A stretch of DNA of 64,000 nt, from contig NZ_AOID01000047.1 in NCBI RefSeq assembly GCF_000337195.1, forward strand, positions 29,303-93,302, given 5' to 3'. Of this stretch, positions 17,322 to 26,344 are shown piece after piece. Numbering within the stretch: the first letter of the stretch is position 1; each line of letters begins with the position of its first letter. The notes beneath the pieces are model-generated. The model was not told the DNA's origin and did not search any database. It worked only from the letters and a program-made list of their open reading frames with translations. Made by a program: the position numbers and the translations under genes. This DNA comes from Natrinema versiforme JCM 10478. Lineage in GTDB: Archaea > Halobacteriota > Halobacteria > Halobacteriales > Natrialbaceae.

Positions 17322-18170
17322 TTACGCCGCATCTTCGAGAAATTCGGTCAATCGTTCGACGAAGTAGTCTGGTCGTTCCTCCGGGATCCAGTGGCCGGCA
17401 CGCTCGACGACCTCGCCGTCGACATCGGTCGCGACCCGTTCCATGTCCCTGATCGGGAGCTCGCGAAAAGAGGCTTCGCCGCCGAGCGCGAGAACGGGAA
17501 TCTCGAGGAGGTCTTCGGCGTGGTCCCGATTGTGCTCGGCGTCGGTCTCGTACGCGCGGTAGTACTCGAAGCCGCCCCGCAGGCCGCCGGCCTGCGAGTA
17601 ACAGCGAACGTACTCGTCACGGGCGTCGTCGTCGATCGCAGACGGGTCATACGCCCCTTCCCCGTAGAACCAGTCGAGATAGAGCCGTTCCCGGCCAGCA
17701 ACCAGCCGTTCCGGGAGGTCGCGGACGCCGTGAAAGCGGGTATGCCAGAGCTTTCGTTTCCCGTCCTCGTTGATCCCGGGAAGGCCCGCCTCGAGGACAC
17801 AGAGTGCGCGTACCTCGTCGCGGTACTGGGCGGCGTACGCGTAGGCCGTCGGCATCCCCCAGTCGTGGCCGACGAGCGCGATTGGTTCGCCGTCGAACTT
17901 GAGGTGGGAAACCAGTTCGCGGACGTCGGTTGCGACGGTATCTTTGTCGTACCCCGAAACGGGTGTCTCGGAGTCGCCCAGCCCGCGGAGGTCCGGTGCG
18001 ATGACGGTATAGTCGTCGGCTAAGGCGGGAATGACGTCTCGCCACTCGTACCACGTCTGTGGCCAGCCATGGAGCAACACCAGCGGCGGGCCCGCGCCGG
18101 CGGTCACGTAGTGCAGTTTCGTTCCGTTGACGCGGGCCCGGCCGTGTTCGATACTGTCACACGAAACCAT
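17322..18170 (-). CDS. Alpha/beta hydrolase, epoxide-hydrolase/dehalogenase type
   Basis: 282 residues. The oxyanion motif is HGWPQTWYEW (HGxP), and the nucleophile elbow is VGHDWG, so the nucleophile is Asp rather than Ser. The catalytic His is in ERAGHWIPEERP. Asp nucleophile plus HGxP is the pattern of soluble epoxide hydrolases and haloalkane dehalogenases. The cap domain has Tyr residues that could activate an epoxide. The natural substrate is unknown. Confidence 0.88.
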   Translation of the reverse strand: MVSCDSIEHGRARVNGTKLHYVTAGAGPPLVLLHGWPQTWYEWRDVIPALADDYTVIAPDLRGLGDSETPVSGYDKDTVATDVRELVSHLKFDGEPIALVGHDWGMPTAYAYAAQYRDEVRALCVLEAGLPGINEDGKRKLWHTRFHGVRDLPERLVAGRERLYLDWFYGEGAYDPSAIDDDARDEYVRCYSQAGGLRGGFEYYRAYETDAEHNRDHAEDLLEIPVLALGGEASFRELPIRDMERVATDVDGEVVERAGHWIPEERPDYFVERLTEFLEDAA

Positions 18171-18429
18171 ACGACAACATTACGAGGTCGAGGTATCAGT
18201 GTTCGGGCGCGACTCTCTCGGACCCGCGACTGACCGTATCCCCAGACAGAGGTCCGTCCGCGCGCTCCTATCGATCGAGAACGGAAATAGACGATCCAGC
18301 CGAGTGTCTCCTGTGACGGAATCCTCCCGTTCGATGAAGCCTACGGACGAAAACGATGGGCGAATAGTTGGACCGGTCGGCGGCTTTGTCATGCGCCCGC
18401 GTTTAGGAGCGCCGGCCCGTACCGCGCGT

Positions 18430-19710
18430 ATGGCGGATACCCAGCACGGCGGCATGCTCGGCAACACGCAGCAGAACGCGGCGCTCGCCTGGGTAATCAC
18501 GGTCGCGCTCGTCGTGCTCGCACTCAATCACGGGCTCGCTGATTCGTACCGCTGGCTTGCCTTTACCGGCTTTGCGGTCGCGATCGTCTTGCTCCCGGCC
18601 GCCGCGTTTCGGGATCCGCTCGTGATGCCGCCGTGGGAACTGCTGGTCCTCGTCTTGCTCCCCGTCGTCGACGCGACGGTCCTCGGCGAGACGTTTCTGA
18701 CGTCGATCGCGATCTACGTCGCCGTCGCCGCGATCGCGCTCGTCGTCACCGTCGAGATCGATCGGTTCACCGCGGTCCGTATGAATCACGCCTTCGCGGT
18801 CGTGCTGGTCGTACTCACGACGCTGGCCGTCGCCGGCGCGTGGCACGTCGCCCAGTGGCTCGCCGACGTGACATTCGGGACGAACTACATTCTCGACGGG
18901 CGGTCACAGGACGTGGCCAACCACGACCTGATGGTCAACTTCGCGTACGCGGCGATCGCCGGCCTGTTCGCGGGCGTGGTCTTCAGCCGGTACTTCGGAT
19001 CCTACGGAGATGCTATCGAGACCCAGCGGACGCCGACGCCGCGGGAGACCTCCCCCGATTCCGAACCGGACCCCGTCCCGACGCTGATCCGCGATCAGCT
19101 AGACGCCCCAGAAGCAGTTGTTCGGGGGCTCTCCCGGGTCATGCAGGTTTCCCTCGCCGTCCTCCTGCTGTACGGGTTCGTCACCCTCGATCTGACGACG
19201 GTCTCGAACGCCGCCATCGCGCTCGGGATCACCTTCCTCCCCGCCATCCTCGAGCGGGACTACCGGCTCACGCTCGAGCCGGGGCTCGTGTTCTGGCTCA
19301 CCGCAGCGGTGTTTCTTCACGCGCTCGGCTCGGCCGGTCTGTACGCGCTTATCAGTTCGTGGGATAGCCTGACGCATACGATTTCGGCGTCGATCGTCGC
19401 CGCGGCGGGGTATGCCGTCGTCCGGGCGATCGACCTCCACACCGACGAGATCTATTTCCCGCCGGCGATGCTGTTCGCGTTCATCCTCGTCTTCGTCCTC
19501 GCCTTCGGCGTCGCCTGGGAGCTGCTTGAGTTTACCCTCGACTGGAGCGCACAGCAACTCGGTATCGAGGCCGTCGTCGCCCAACACGGCCTGAACGATA
19601 CGATCGTCGACCTCGTCTACGACGTCGTCGGGGCCGTCGTCGCCGCGGTCTGGGGCTCGTTCTACCTCACCGCGCTCTCCCAGCGTCTCGCCGCTCAACT
19701 CGACGGCTAA
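18430..19710 (+). CDS. Polytopic membrane protein with duplicated YjdF (DUF2238)-like halves
   Basis: 426 residues, about 11-12 membrane helices. The C-terminal half has the YjdF/DUF2238 features: DSLTHTISASIV, then VAWELLEFTLDW, then GLNDTIVDLVYDVVGA. The N-terminal half shows a weaker version (AWHVAQWLADVTFGTNY ... NHDLMVNFAYAAIAG). The halves are joined by a Pro/Thr-rich soluble loop at residues 195-225. The function of YjdF proteins is unknown. The start at 18430 (MADTQHGG) is chosen because upstream codons are Arg-rich noise. Confidence 0.78.
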   Translation: MADTQHGGMLGNTQQNAALAWVITVALVVLALNHGLADSYRWLAFTGFAVAIVLLPAAAFRDPLVMPPWELLVLVLLPVVDATVLGETFLTSIAIYVAVAAIALVVTVEIDRFTAVRMNHAFAVVLVVLTTLAVAGAWHVAQWLADVTFGTNYILDGRSQDVANHDLMVNFAYAAIAGLFAGVVFSRYFGSYGDAIETQRTPTPRETSPDSEPDPVPTLIRDQLDAPEAVVRGLSRVMQVSLAVLLLYGFVTLDLTTVSNAAIALGITFLPAILERDYRLTLEPGLVFWLTAAVFLHALGSAGLYALISSWDSLTHTISASIVAAAGYAVVRAIDLHTDEIYFPPAMLFAFILVFVLAFGVAWELLEFTLDWSAQQLGIEAVVAQHGLNDTIVDLVYDVVGAVVAAVWGSFYLTALSQRLAAQLDG

Positions 19711-19768
19711 CGGCCGCGATGTCACTCGAGTCGACGAACGACTCGGCAGCAATCGAAACCGGAGCGGC

Positions 19769-20632
19769 TCAGTCCGCCGCTTCGGTCAGTCGCTGTACCT
19801 CGTCTTCGGCGAGCGAGAACTGCGAGGCGGCGACGTTCGACTCGAGGTGGTCCGGGTCCGACGTGCCCGGGATCGGGAGGATGACCTCGGAACGCTCGAG
19901 CAGCCACGCCAGCCCGACCTGTCGGCGCGTCGCGTCGTGTTCCGCGGCGATCTCGTCGAGGAGGTCGCCGTGTTCGTCCAGGTCATCGCCGTTGATCGGA
20001 GCCCACGGGATGAAGCCGATGCCCTCGTCGTCACAGATATCGAGGACCTCTTGGCTCCCGCGGTCGTCGAGGTTGTACCGGTTCTGGACGGTCGCGATCT
20101 CGACCTGTTCGCGGGCTCGATCGAGGAGTTCGGCGGAGACGTTGCTGACGCCGACCTCGTCGACGACGCCCTCGTCTTTGAGTTCCGCGAAGGCCGCGAC
20201 GGAGTCCTCGAAGGGGGTGTCCTCGTCGTCGGGCCGGTGGAACTGGTAGAGGTCGATGGTATCGGTCTGGAGCCGATCGAGCGACGTCAGCGCCTGATTC
20301 CGGATGTAATCGGGATCGCCGTGGGCGATCCAGTCGCCGTCGCGGTTGCGCAGGAGTCCGGCCTTGGTCGCGACCAACACGTCTTCGGGGTCGCCGATCG
20401 CCTCGCCGATGAGGCGCTCGCTGGCGGCGGGGCCGTAGGAGTCGGCCGTGTCGATGAGATCGACACCGCAGTCGACGGCGTGTCGGACGACCTCGCGTGC
20501 GAGCTCCTCGTCGTCGGGCGCACCGATGATGTCCTCGCCGGTGAGCCGCATCGCGCCGAATCCCAGCCGGTGGACGGTCGAATCGCCGATTTCGAACGTG
20601 TCGCTCTCGTTTGTGATCGAGTTGCTGCTCAC
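19769..20632 (-). CDS. Aldo/keto reductase
   Basis: 287 residues from a GTG start. The catalytic tetrad can be seen: Asp and Tyr in DTADSYGP, Lys in LVATKAGL, and His in LYQFHRPD. The NAD(P) site is in the tail (LPIPGTSDPDHLESNV). The substrate is undetermined. It resembles the general-oxidoreductase AKR subgroup common in haloarchaea. The stretch to 20817 upstream holds no other ORF. Confidence 0.88.
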   Translation of the reverse strand: MSSNSITNESDTFEIGDSTVHRLGFGAMRLTGEDIIGAPDDEELAREVVRHAVDCGVDLIDTADSYGPAASERLIGEAIGDPEDVLVATKAGLLRNRDGDWIAHGDPDYIRNQALTSLDRLQTDTIDLYQFHRPDDEDTPFEDSVAAFAELKDEGVVDEVGVSNVSAELLDRAREQVEIATVQNRYNLDDRGSQEVLDICDDEGIGFIPWAPINGDDLDEHGDLLDEIAAEHDATRRQVGLAWLLERSEVILPIPGTSDPDHLESNVAASQFSLAEDEVQRLTEAAD

Positions 20633-20817
20633 GGGCGTACTGACAGCCTCGCGCCCCTTGAGGGGCAGGCTTCCCCGAACGGAATGCCGGTTCCCCTCGA
20701 CCAGCACACTCGAGGCCGTCGTCGATACGGACTCGGGATGAGAATAGCTGGCTCGCTGTTTCTGGTTTCCCAGTGTGTCCGTTCTGTGGGACTGTGAGCC
20801 AGCGGTCAGTCGGGGCC

Positions 20818-20904
20818 TCAGAAGATCGCCGTCGCGCCCCACGCGACCATCGAGGACACCATGAGAACCGCGAAGACGAGCGCGATGAGCTGATTCTTGT
20901 CCAT
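20818..20904 (-). CDS. 28-residue single-span membrane peptide
   Basis: MDKNQLIALVFAVLMVSSMV begins a peptide that is almost wholly one membrane helix with a charged N-terminus. Similar 27-30-residue haloarchaeal peptides are familiar to me. The function is unknown. It is too short for ordinary gene finders and the start at 20904 is the only sensible one. Confidence 0.55.
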   Translation of the reverse strand: MDKNQLIALVFAVLMVSSMVAWGATAIF

Positions 20905-20980
20905 AGATAACGGGATTCGCTCCGCGTGTATCAATCTCACGACCGCCGCCGCGAGCCCGTCGCGGGCCGCTGGCGACCCG

Positions 20981-22147
20981 CTACGCGAACCGGGCGTCGA
21001 CAACGACGTGTGCGACGCCCGCGCTGTGGCTCTTTACGCGGCGTTTCTCGAGTACCTCGAGTTCGCGCCCGGCGGCGGTGCCGGCGGCCTCGAGTCGCTC
21101 GAGCGGCCGGTCCCAGAGCCGCGACTCGGGGGTCGCCTCGTGGTAGTGGACGACGCCGCCGGGGACGAGCGCCGCGAGGGCGTCTTCGAGGAAGTCGTGT
21201 GCTTCGTCCGTTCGCGAGCCGTGGTCCGGGCTCTCGTCCTCGGCCCTCGAGCCGTCGGAACTGCCGTAGTAACCCATGACGACCCGGTCGGCCTCGATCT
21301 CCCCGGCGAGGTCCCGACAGTCGGTCATGTAGGCGTCGACCCGGTCGCCGACGTCGTTGAGCACGGCGTTCTCGAGCAGGTAGCGGAAGGCGGTCGGGTT
21401 GATCTCGGTCGCGGTCACCCGTGCGCCGGCCCGGGCCATCGGGAGCGTGAAGTAGCCGATGCCGGCGAACATGTCGAAGACGTGCTCGTCGGCGCTCCCG
21501 ATGTCGCCCATCCGAACGCGCTCGGCCTGATTGCCCGGCGAGAACATCACCGTCGCGGGGTCGAGTCCGTACCGCGTTCCGTGCTCGGTGTGGATCGTCT
21601 CCGTGTCCTGCTGGCCCGCGATGAGCCGGGTGCGGGGCTCGCGGAAGGTGCCTGCCGCACCCTCGTTCGCGATCCCCTCGTCGGCCAGTACGCTGTCGGC
21701 CTCGCCGTGGAGTTCGAGCAGCGCCTCGCCCAGTTCGGCCTCGTCGGGACAGCCCTCGGGTACCGTCACGAGGATCACCGAGCCGATCACCGCCCACGAG
21801 CCCGGCACCGACTCGAGGTCTGCGTCGCTCCAGCCCCGATCGGCAAGCAGGGCTTCCAGATCCGGATTCCGCGGCTCGGGCTCGAGTTGCCGGACGACCT
21901 CGAGCACGTCGGTTTCGGCTGGCGGCTCGGTGACCGGGAGCGCGACCCTGTCGGGGCCGTCTTCGCGCACGCGCCGCGAATCGTCGTACACCCCCTCGGC
22001 GCGGAGCGACTCGGCGGCCGCCTCCGCTCGGGGTTTCTCGACGACCGCGGCCAGCGGGCCGTCGGCCGTCGCCCGCTCGAGGACCTCGTCGACCGCGGGC
22101 TCGAGGGCGTCGTCTGTCGACGGGTCCGCCGCGTCCTCGTCAGTCAT
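20981..22147 (-). CDS. taw2: tRNA(Phe) wyosine aminocarboxypropyltransferase-type enzyme (Taw2/TYW2)
   Basis: 388 residues, Trm5/TYW2 family. The segment THTEHGTRYGLDPATVMFSPGN before the Rossmann motif DMFAGIGYFTLP is typical, and the ATEINPTAFRYL strand binds the SAM ribose. The MFSPGN block resembles TYW2 more than the Trm5 form. Taw2 transfers the aminocarboxypropyl group of SAM to the tricyclic base at position 37 of tRNA-Phe. The long acidic N-terminal domain (about 150 residues) is usual in halophiles. The start overlaps the nmd3 stop by 8 nt, so the two form an operon. Confidence 0.82.
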   Translation of the reverse strand: MTDEDAADPSTDDALEPAVDEVLERATADGPLAAVVEKPRAEAAAESLRAEGVYDDSRRVREDGPDRVALPVTEPPAETDVLEVVRQLEPEPRNPDLEALLADRGWSDADLESVPGSWAVIGSVILVTVPEGCPDEAELGEALLELHGEADSVLADEGIANEGAAGTFREPRTRLIAGQQDTETIHTEHGTRYGLDPATVMFSPGNQAERVRMGDIGSADEHVFDMFAGIGYFTLPMARAGARVTATEINPTAFRYLLENAVLNDVGDRVDAYMTDCRDLAGEIEADRVVMGYYGSSDGSRAEDESPDHGSRTDEAHDFLEDALAALVPGGVVHYHEATPESRLWDRPLERLEAAGTAAGRELEVLEKRRVKSHSAGVAHVVVDARFA

Positions 22148-23273
22148 TGCTCTCGTCGCCCTCGTCGGGCAGAATGTGCAGCCCAGCGCGGCTCTTCAGG
22201 ACTGGCACGGTCTCGACCCCGGGATCGAAGTAGTCCGGCCGCGAGACCGTTTTGGCTTGAAACGTCTCCGGGTCGAGTACCTGCACCGCGTTGTCGTCCT
22301 CGACGGTGACGACCGTCGCTTCGGCCGCGTCCTCGAGGTCGCCGAGCCTGCGCGCCTCGGGCGAATTCCCCTCCTCGTAACTCGCCTCGTAGCGCTCGCC
22401 GGTCGTCACGCGGACGCCCTTGAGGTTGCCGCGGGCGCTGCGGACGAGGACGGGGCCGCCGTCGTCGTCGGCGAGGTCGATGACGTCGCCGGGAGTGTAG
22501 GGCGGCAGGCGGACGGCGAATGTGACCCGATAGACCTCGTTGCCGTCCTCGTCTTCCGTGACCAGCGTCTCGGCGTCGTTGACGGTGCCGCCGAACTCCT
22601 CGATCATCTTGTTCGAGATCTTCTTCCCGATCTTGTTGGTCGAGACCTTGACGTTCAGCCCGTCGTCGGTCTCGCCGACCTCGGTGACGAAGGCGTTGCG
22701 GTCGCCCGTGGCCTCCATGTCGGCGACGATCTGGTTCGCGATCTCTTTCGCTCGGTCGATCTCCTCGGTCGTCGGGGTCCGATCTTCGGCGCGGATCTGG
22801 ACGATGCTGGCGTAGTAGTCGCCGGCGATCCGTCCACACCGGGTACAGGTCTGGCGGGCGATCTTGACCGGTACCGTCACCTGCTCTTCGACCGGCGTTC
22901 CCCGCACGACGCCCGTGAAGTAACAGTGCATCCGGATCGTGTTCTGGTCGACCTGCTCGGGATCGATCTGCCACGCGACGTCCTCGACGTCGACGTGGAC
23001 GCCGAGCGCCTCGCTGACCTCCTCGATCGCGATGTCGGTGTAATCTTCCGCACCGACATCGACCCACCGGTTGCCCCGGTGGACCGCACCGCACCGGGAA
23101 CAGACGCGAACGTCGATCCGGTCCGGGGCGTCGACGAAGTCGAAGTCCTCGAAGTAACAGGCGTCACAGAGCTCGACTTCCGCACCGGGCCGCAACGGAT
23201 CGTTCGCGTCGCTCGCCGACCGCTCGGGAACTGGGTCCCCACACCGGGGACAGAACGCACGCGATTCACTCAT
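22140..23273 (-). CDS. nmd3: NMD3-family ribosome biogenesis protein
   Basis: 377 residues. The N-terminus has three to four CxxC zinc pairs (CPRCGDP, CDACYF, CSRCGAVHRG, CTRCGRIAG), as in NMD3. The OB-like and SH3-like domains follow. In eukaryotes NMD3 is the 60S export adaptor; in archaea it is thought to act on the large subunit with IF-6, which is also in this window (31965-32630). The start at 23273 (MSESRAFCPRCG) puts the first zinc pair at the usual place. Confidence 0.93.
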   Translation of the reverse strand: MSESRAFCPRCGDPVPERSASDANDPLRPGAEVELCDACYFEDFDFVDAPDRIDVRVCSRCGAVHRGNRWVDVGAEDYTDIAIEEVSEALGVHVDVEDVAWQIDPEQVDQNTIRMHCYFTGVVRGTPVEEQVTVPVKIARQTCTRCGRIAGDYYASIVQIRAEDRTPTTEEIDRAKEIANQIVADMEATGDRNAFVTEVGETDDGLNVKVSTNKIGKKISNKMIEEFGGTVNDAETLVTEDEDGNEVYRVTFAVRLPPYTPGDVIDLADDDGGPVLVRSARGNLKGVRVTTGERYEASYEEGNSPEARRLGDLEDAAEATVVTVEDDNAVQVLDPETFQAKTVSRPDYFDPGVETVPVLKSRAGLHILPDEGDESND

Positions 23274-23396
23274 TGGCCCCGTTTGGGGTCTCACGGAGTT
23301 AAGGACCCCGTTCTCCCGACTCGAGGGAATCGCCCACGGATACCGTGTCCGCAATCGTAAGCCACATATCACGTCCGGGGAGTATCACGCCGCGTA

Positions 23397-23468
23397 ATGC
23401 AGGACGCGACTGTCGCCCGATCGATGGCTTGCTCGAGTCGACCGGCTCGCCGCGGAGGCGAGCGCTGA
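23397..23468 (+). CDS. 23-residue mini-ORF ending 3 nt before the AEC transporter
   Basis: The ATG at 23397 lies about 30 nt behind CACATATC, a weak TATA that would make it leaderless. The frame (MQDATVAR...GGER) stops at 23466-23468, three bases before the transporter ATG. GGAGG lies inside it at 23457. The sequence is Arg/Ser-rich and may be incidental. Confidence 0.25.
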   Translation: MQDATVARSMACSSRPARRGGER

Positions 23469-23471
23469 CCG

Positions 23472-24431
23472 ATGGCGGACCTCGTCGCGATCTTCGGCTC
23501 CGCGGTCGGGCCGATCGTCGCTATCGCGGCCGTCGGGTACGTACTGGCCACGGTCAAGGAGATCAACCCGGAGCCGCTGAACACGGCCGTGGTCTACGTA
23601 CTGGCACCCGCGCTGGTCTTTCACAGCCTCGCCGTTACCGAACTCGCGGCGTCGACGCTCCTCCGGGTGACGGTCGGTATCGGTGTCTTTACCGCGGCCA
23701 TGTGGGGGATCGCCGAAGTCGTCGGCCGCGCCACCGGCGAGCGAGAGCCGGCGCTGAGCGGGCTCGTCCTCGTCGCGATCTTCACCAACTCGGGGAACCT
23801 CGGCATCCCCGTCTCCGACTTCGCGTTCGGCGAAGTCGGCCGCCAGACCGCGGTCCTCTTTCTCTCGGTCCAGTCCGTGCTGATGTACACCGTCGGCGTC
23901 TACGTCGCCTCCCGGAGCAGCGGCTCGGCCGGCCTCGAGGGCGTCCGGCGGGTGTTCTACATCCCGCTCGTCTACGCGGTTATCGCGGCGCTGATCGCGC
24001 GAGCGCTGGATCTGGTCCCGCCCGCGGACGCGGCGGCGATGGAGACGCTCCAGCTCGTCGGCGACTCTTCGATCCCGCTCATGTTGCTCATCCTCGGCAT
24101 CCAACTCGCCCGGGCCGACACCGCCTCGGCGGTCTCCCGTGCGTGGCCCGCGACGGCGCTCAAGATGGTGATCGCGCCCGTCGTCGGTCTCGGCATCGCG
24201 CTCCTCGTCGGCTTCGAGAACCCGACCGTCGCGCGCGTGTTCGTCCTCGAGACGGCGATGCCGGCCGCCGTGACGCCGCTGATTCTGGCCATCGAGTTCG
24301 CCGGCAGCGCCCGCACTGACGGGGTGCTTGTCTCCGAGTACGTCTCGACCTGCGTGTTCCTCACGACGCTGCTGGCGATCCCGGTGTTGACCGTGTTGAT
24401 CGCGATTCTCCAGTCCGGCGTCGTCATCTGA
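23472..24431 (+). CDS. AEC-family (auxin efflux carrier-like) transporter
   Basis: 319 residues, ten predicted membrane helices in a 5+5 arrangement. The family motif SGNLGIPVSDFAFGE and the matching TAMPAAVTPLILAIEF in the second half are clear. Bacterial relatives export malate, lactate or other small organic acids. The substrate here is unknown. Confidence 0.9.
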   Translation: MADLVAIFGSAVGPIVAIAAVGYVLATVKEINPEPLNTAVVYVLAPALVFHSLAVTELAASTLLRVTVGIGVFTAAMWGIAEVVGRATGEREPALSGLVLVAIFTNSGNLGIPVSDFAFGEVGRQTAVLFLSVQSVLMYTVGVYVASRSSGSAGLEGVRRVFYIPLVYAVIAALIARALDLVPPADAAAMETLQLVGDSSIPLMLLILGIQLARADTASAVSRAWPATALKMVIAPVVGLGIALLVGFENPTVARVFVLETAMPAAVTPLILAIEFAGSARTDGVLVSEYVSTCVFLTTLLAIPVLTVLIAILQSGVVI

Positions 24432-24461
24432 GCCGGGGAGCCGACGACCGGCCTCGCGGCG

Positions 24462-24623
24462 TCACTCAGTCGTTTCGTCGTCGCCGATCGGGAGCCGGAT
24501 GGTCCGGTCGCTGGCGAAGAGCACGAACAGCGCGAAGAGGCCGTACAGCGCTGGCTCGTTCGTCCAGACACCGATAATTCCGAGGATTCCCAGAACGCCG
24601 AGTCGACTCACTGGAACGCGCAT
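24462..24623 (-). CDS. 53-residue two-helix membrane protein
   Basis: The sequence VPVSRLGVLGILGIIGVW and EPALYGLFALFVLFASD give two membrane spans with an acidic tail. Such short proteins are common in haloarchaea, resembling DUF3796 fragments. The start at 24623 is about 20 nt behind ACTATATTCC on the minus strand. The function is unknown. Confidence 0.6.
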   Translation of the reverse strand: MRVPVSRLGVLGILGIIGVWTNEPALYGLFALFVLFASDRTIRLPIGDDETTE

Positions 24624-24727
24624 ACTGGAATATAGTTGACAAGTACTGAAGTGTCTTCGGCTGCTTCCAGCGACGCAAAAATCGTGTCCGAAACTGAAAC
24701 CGAGGCGACGCGGCCGTTGGTCGACCG

Positions 24728-26344
24728 TTAGTGACCGTCGTCGTGCGGGTTCAGCGTCGTCCCGTAGTTCTCGGCGTGGTCGGTGTACTCGATGAATCGC
24801 GGCGCGTCGGGGTCGAAGGGACGCTCGAGGCTCTCGAAGGCCTTCTTCTTGTCCCATCCCTGGAGCTTGCCGACCGCGGACTTGTCTTCGAGGTCGTGGT
24901 AGTCGAGCTTGGACTCGGTCAGCTCCCACGCGTCCATCCCCTGCTCGGTGCGGACGATGACGCTCGAGTAGTCGTCGGCGGAGCCGACGGAGCCGACGGT
25001 GATGTCCGAACAGAAGCCGGTGAAGTCGGCACACTCGTCACAGCCCTTGAGCGCGGCGTCGTGGAAGTTCTCGATGTCTTCCTCGACGATCATCTCGCCC
25101 TCGTGGTCGTAGACCATCATCTTGCCGTTGAGGACGTCCATCTTGCCGATCTCCGACGGCGAGATGCCGCGTTGTTCCTCCAACTGCTCGCCCATGAGGC
25201 TGTGGTAGTTGAAGTTCTTCGTACACATCAGCGCGATCGTGTAGTCGACCGCGCGGATGCCCTCCTCGTGGCCCTGATAGTCCCACTCGAAGTCCTGCAG
25301 GGCGCGGATGCCCTCGATCTCACACGGCGTGCCGACGATCGCGATGCTGAGTTCGTCCCAGGACTTGTCGGGGAGCTTGTGCTCCCACTGGCCGAGGTCG
25401 AGGTTGCCAAGCGCCATCGTCTGGTTGTAGACGGTGCCGGCGTTTTCGATGAGTTCCTCGGTCGTGGTCGCGAGGTAGCTCTCGGCTTTCCACTCCTGTT
25501 CGTCGCTCTCGGTCGCGACGAGCGCGCCGTCGATCTCGCCCTCCTCGAGCAGCGTCGAGAGGATGCCGGTTACGACGCCGCCGTCCTGGGCCTGATCGGT
25601 CCAGTCGTCCTCGACCTTCGCGGAGAACTCCGTGATCGGGTCGCCCGCGCCCTTGACGTTGTCCTCGCCGCCGGTGATCTTCCACTGGCGCTCGTAGCGC
25701 AGGCCGCCGCGGGGACAGAAGTCCCAACACATCGAACAGCCGGTACACATCTTGACCAGTTCCGGGTGGCCGTCGTCGCCGATGCCGATCGAGTCCGACG
25801 GGCAGGCGGCGACACAGGTCCCACACTGGATACACCGCCCCTCGTCGATGACGGCCTCGTCCAGTTCCATGAACCAGGTCTTCTCGTCCGGCGTCTCGAT
25901 GTCGTTCATCCGCGATCGAATCGAGTACTCCGGCGTCTCGAGGTCGACGCCGTCCGGAATCCCGACGCGGGTATCCGGCGAGTCGTCGTAGACGTCCTGA
26001 CTGACGTCCTCGGCGGGCTCGGTGAACTCGAGGTCGCCGAGTTCGCCCATCTCGTCGACGTTGGCGACGCCTGCTCCGTCGGTGGCGACGGGCTTGTCGC
26101 CGGTCGATTCGGCCGCCGGTTCAGCGGTCTTCTCGCCGCAGGTACAGGTGTCCGGCGAGCAGCTCTCGCCGCTCGCACCGTCGGCACCGCCGTCCGTCGC
26201 GATTGCGCCCTCTCGAGCGTGGTCCGTTCCCTCTCGAGAGCGAGATCCACCGCTGCCGGCGTCGGGGACCATGACCGCGTCGTCATCGTCGTCCGAGTCG
26301 GGAACGCGGGGGAAGCGGCGTTCGTCCTCGCCGTTAATCCCCAT
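24728..26344 (-). CDS. FrhB/FdhB-type coenzyme F420 oxidoreductase subunit with two 4Fe-4S clusters
   Basis: 538 residues. Residues 1-150 are an acidic extension with Cys62, Cys67 and Cys69 (CSPDTCTC). Residues 171-181 and 200-210 are two [4Fe-4S] motifs (CIQCGTCVAACP, CTGCSMCWDFCP). The rest is the FrhB fold, with TPCEIEGIR and the signature KGCDECADFTGFCSDITVGSVG that binds FAD and F420. Homologues move electrons between F420H2 and Fe-S partners. The ATG at 26344 has GAGGTG six bases upstream and lies inside the end of the siroheme reductase gene, so the two are co-translated. It is probably that enzyme's electron donor. Confidence 0.88.
   Translation of the reverse strand: MGINGEDERRFPRVPDSDDDDDAVMVPDAGSGGSRSREGTDHAREGAIATDGGADGASGESCSPDTCTCGEKTAEPAAESTGDKPVATDGAGVANVDEMGELGDLEFTEPAEDVSQDVYDDSPDTRVGIPDGVDLETPEYSIRSRMNDIETPDEKTWFMELDEAVIDEGRCIQCGTCVAACPSDSIGIGDDGHPELVKMCTGCSMCWDFCPRGGLRYERQWKITGGEDNVKGAGDPITEFSAKVEDDWTDQAQDGGVVTGILSTLLEEGEIDGALVATESDEQEWKAESYLATTTEELIENAGTVYNQTMALGNLDLGQWEHKLPDKSWDELSIAIVGTPCEIEGIRALQDFEWDYQGHEEGIRAVDYTIALMCTKNFNYHSLMGEQLEEQRGISPSEIGKMDVLNGKMMVYDHEGEMIVEEDIENFHDAALKGCDECADFTGFCSDITVGSVGSADDYSSVIVRTEQGMDAWELTESKLDYHDLEDKSAVGKLQGWDKKKAFESLERPFDPDAPRFIEYTDHAENYGTTLNPHDDGH

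Noticed and set aside
20897-22309. 470-codon plus frame opposite taw2
   Set aside because: Taw2 carries clear methyltransferase-fold motifs; the mirror frame is Arg/Val-rich noise.
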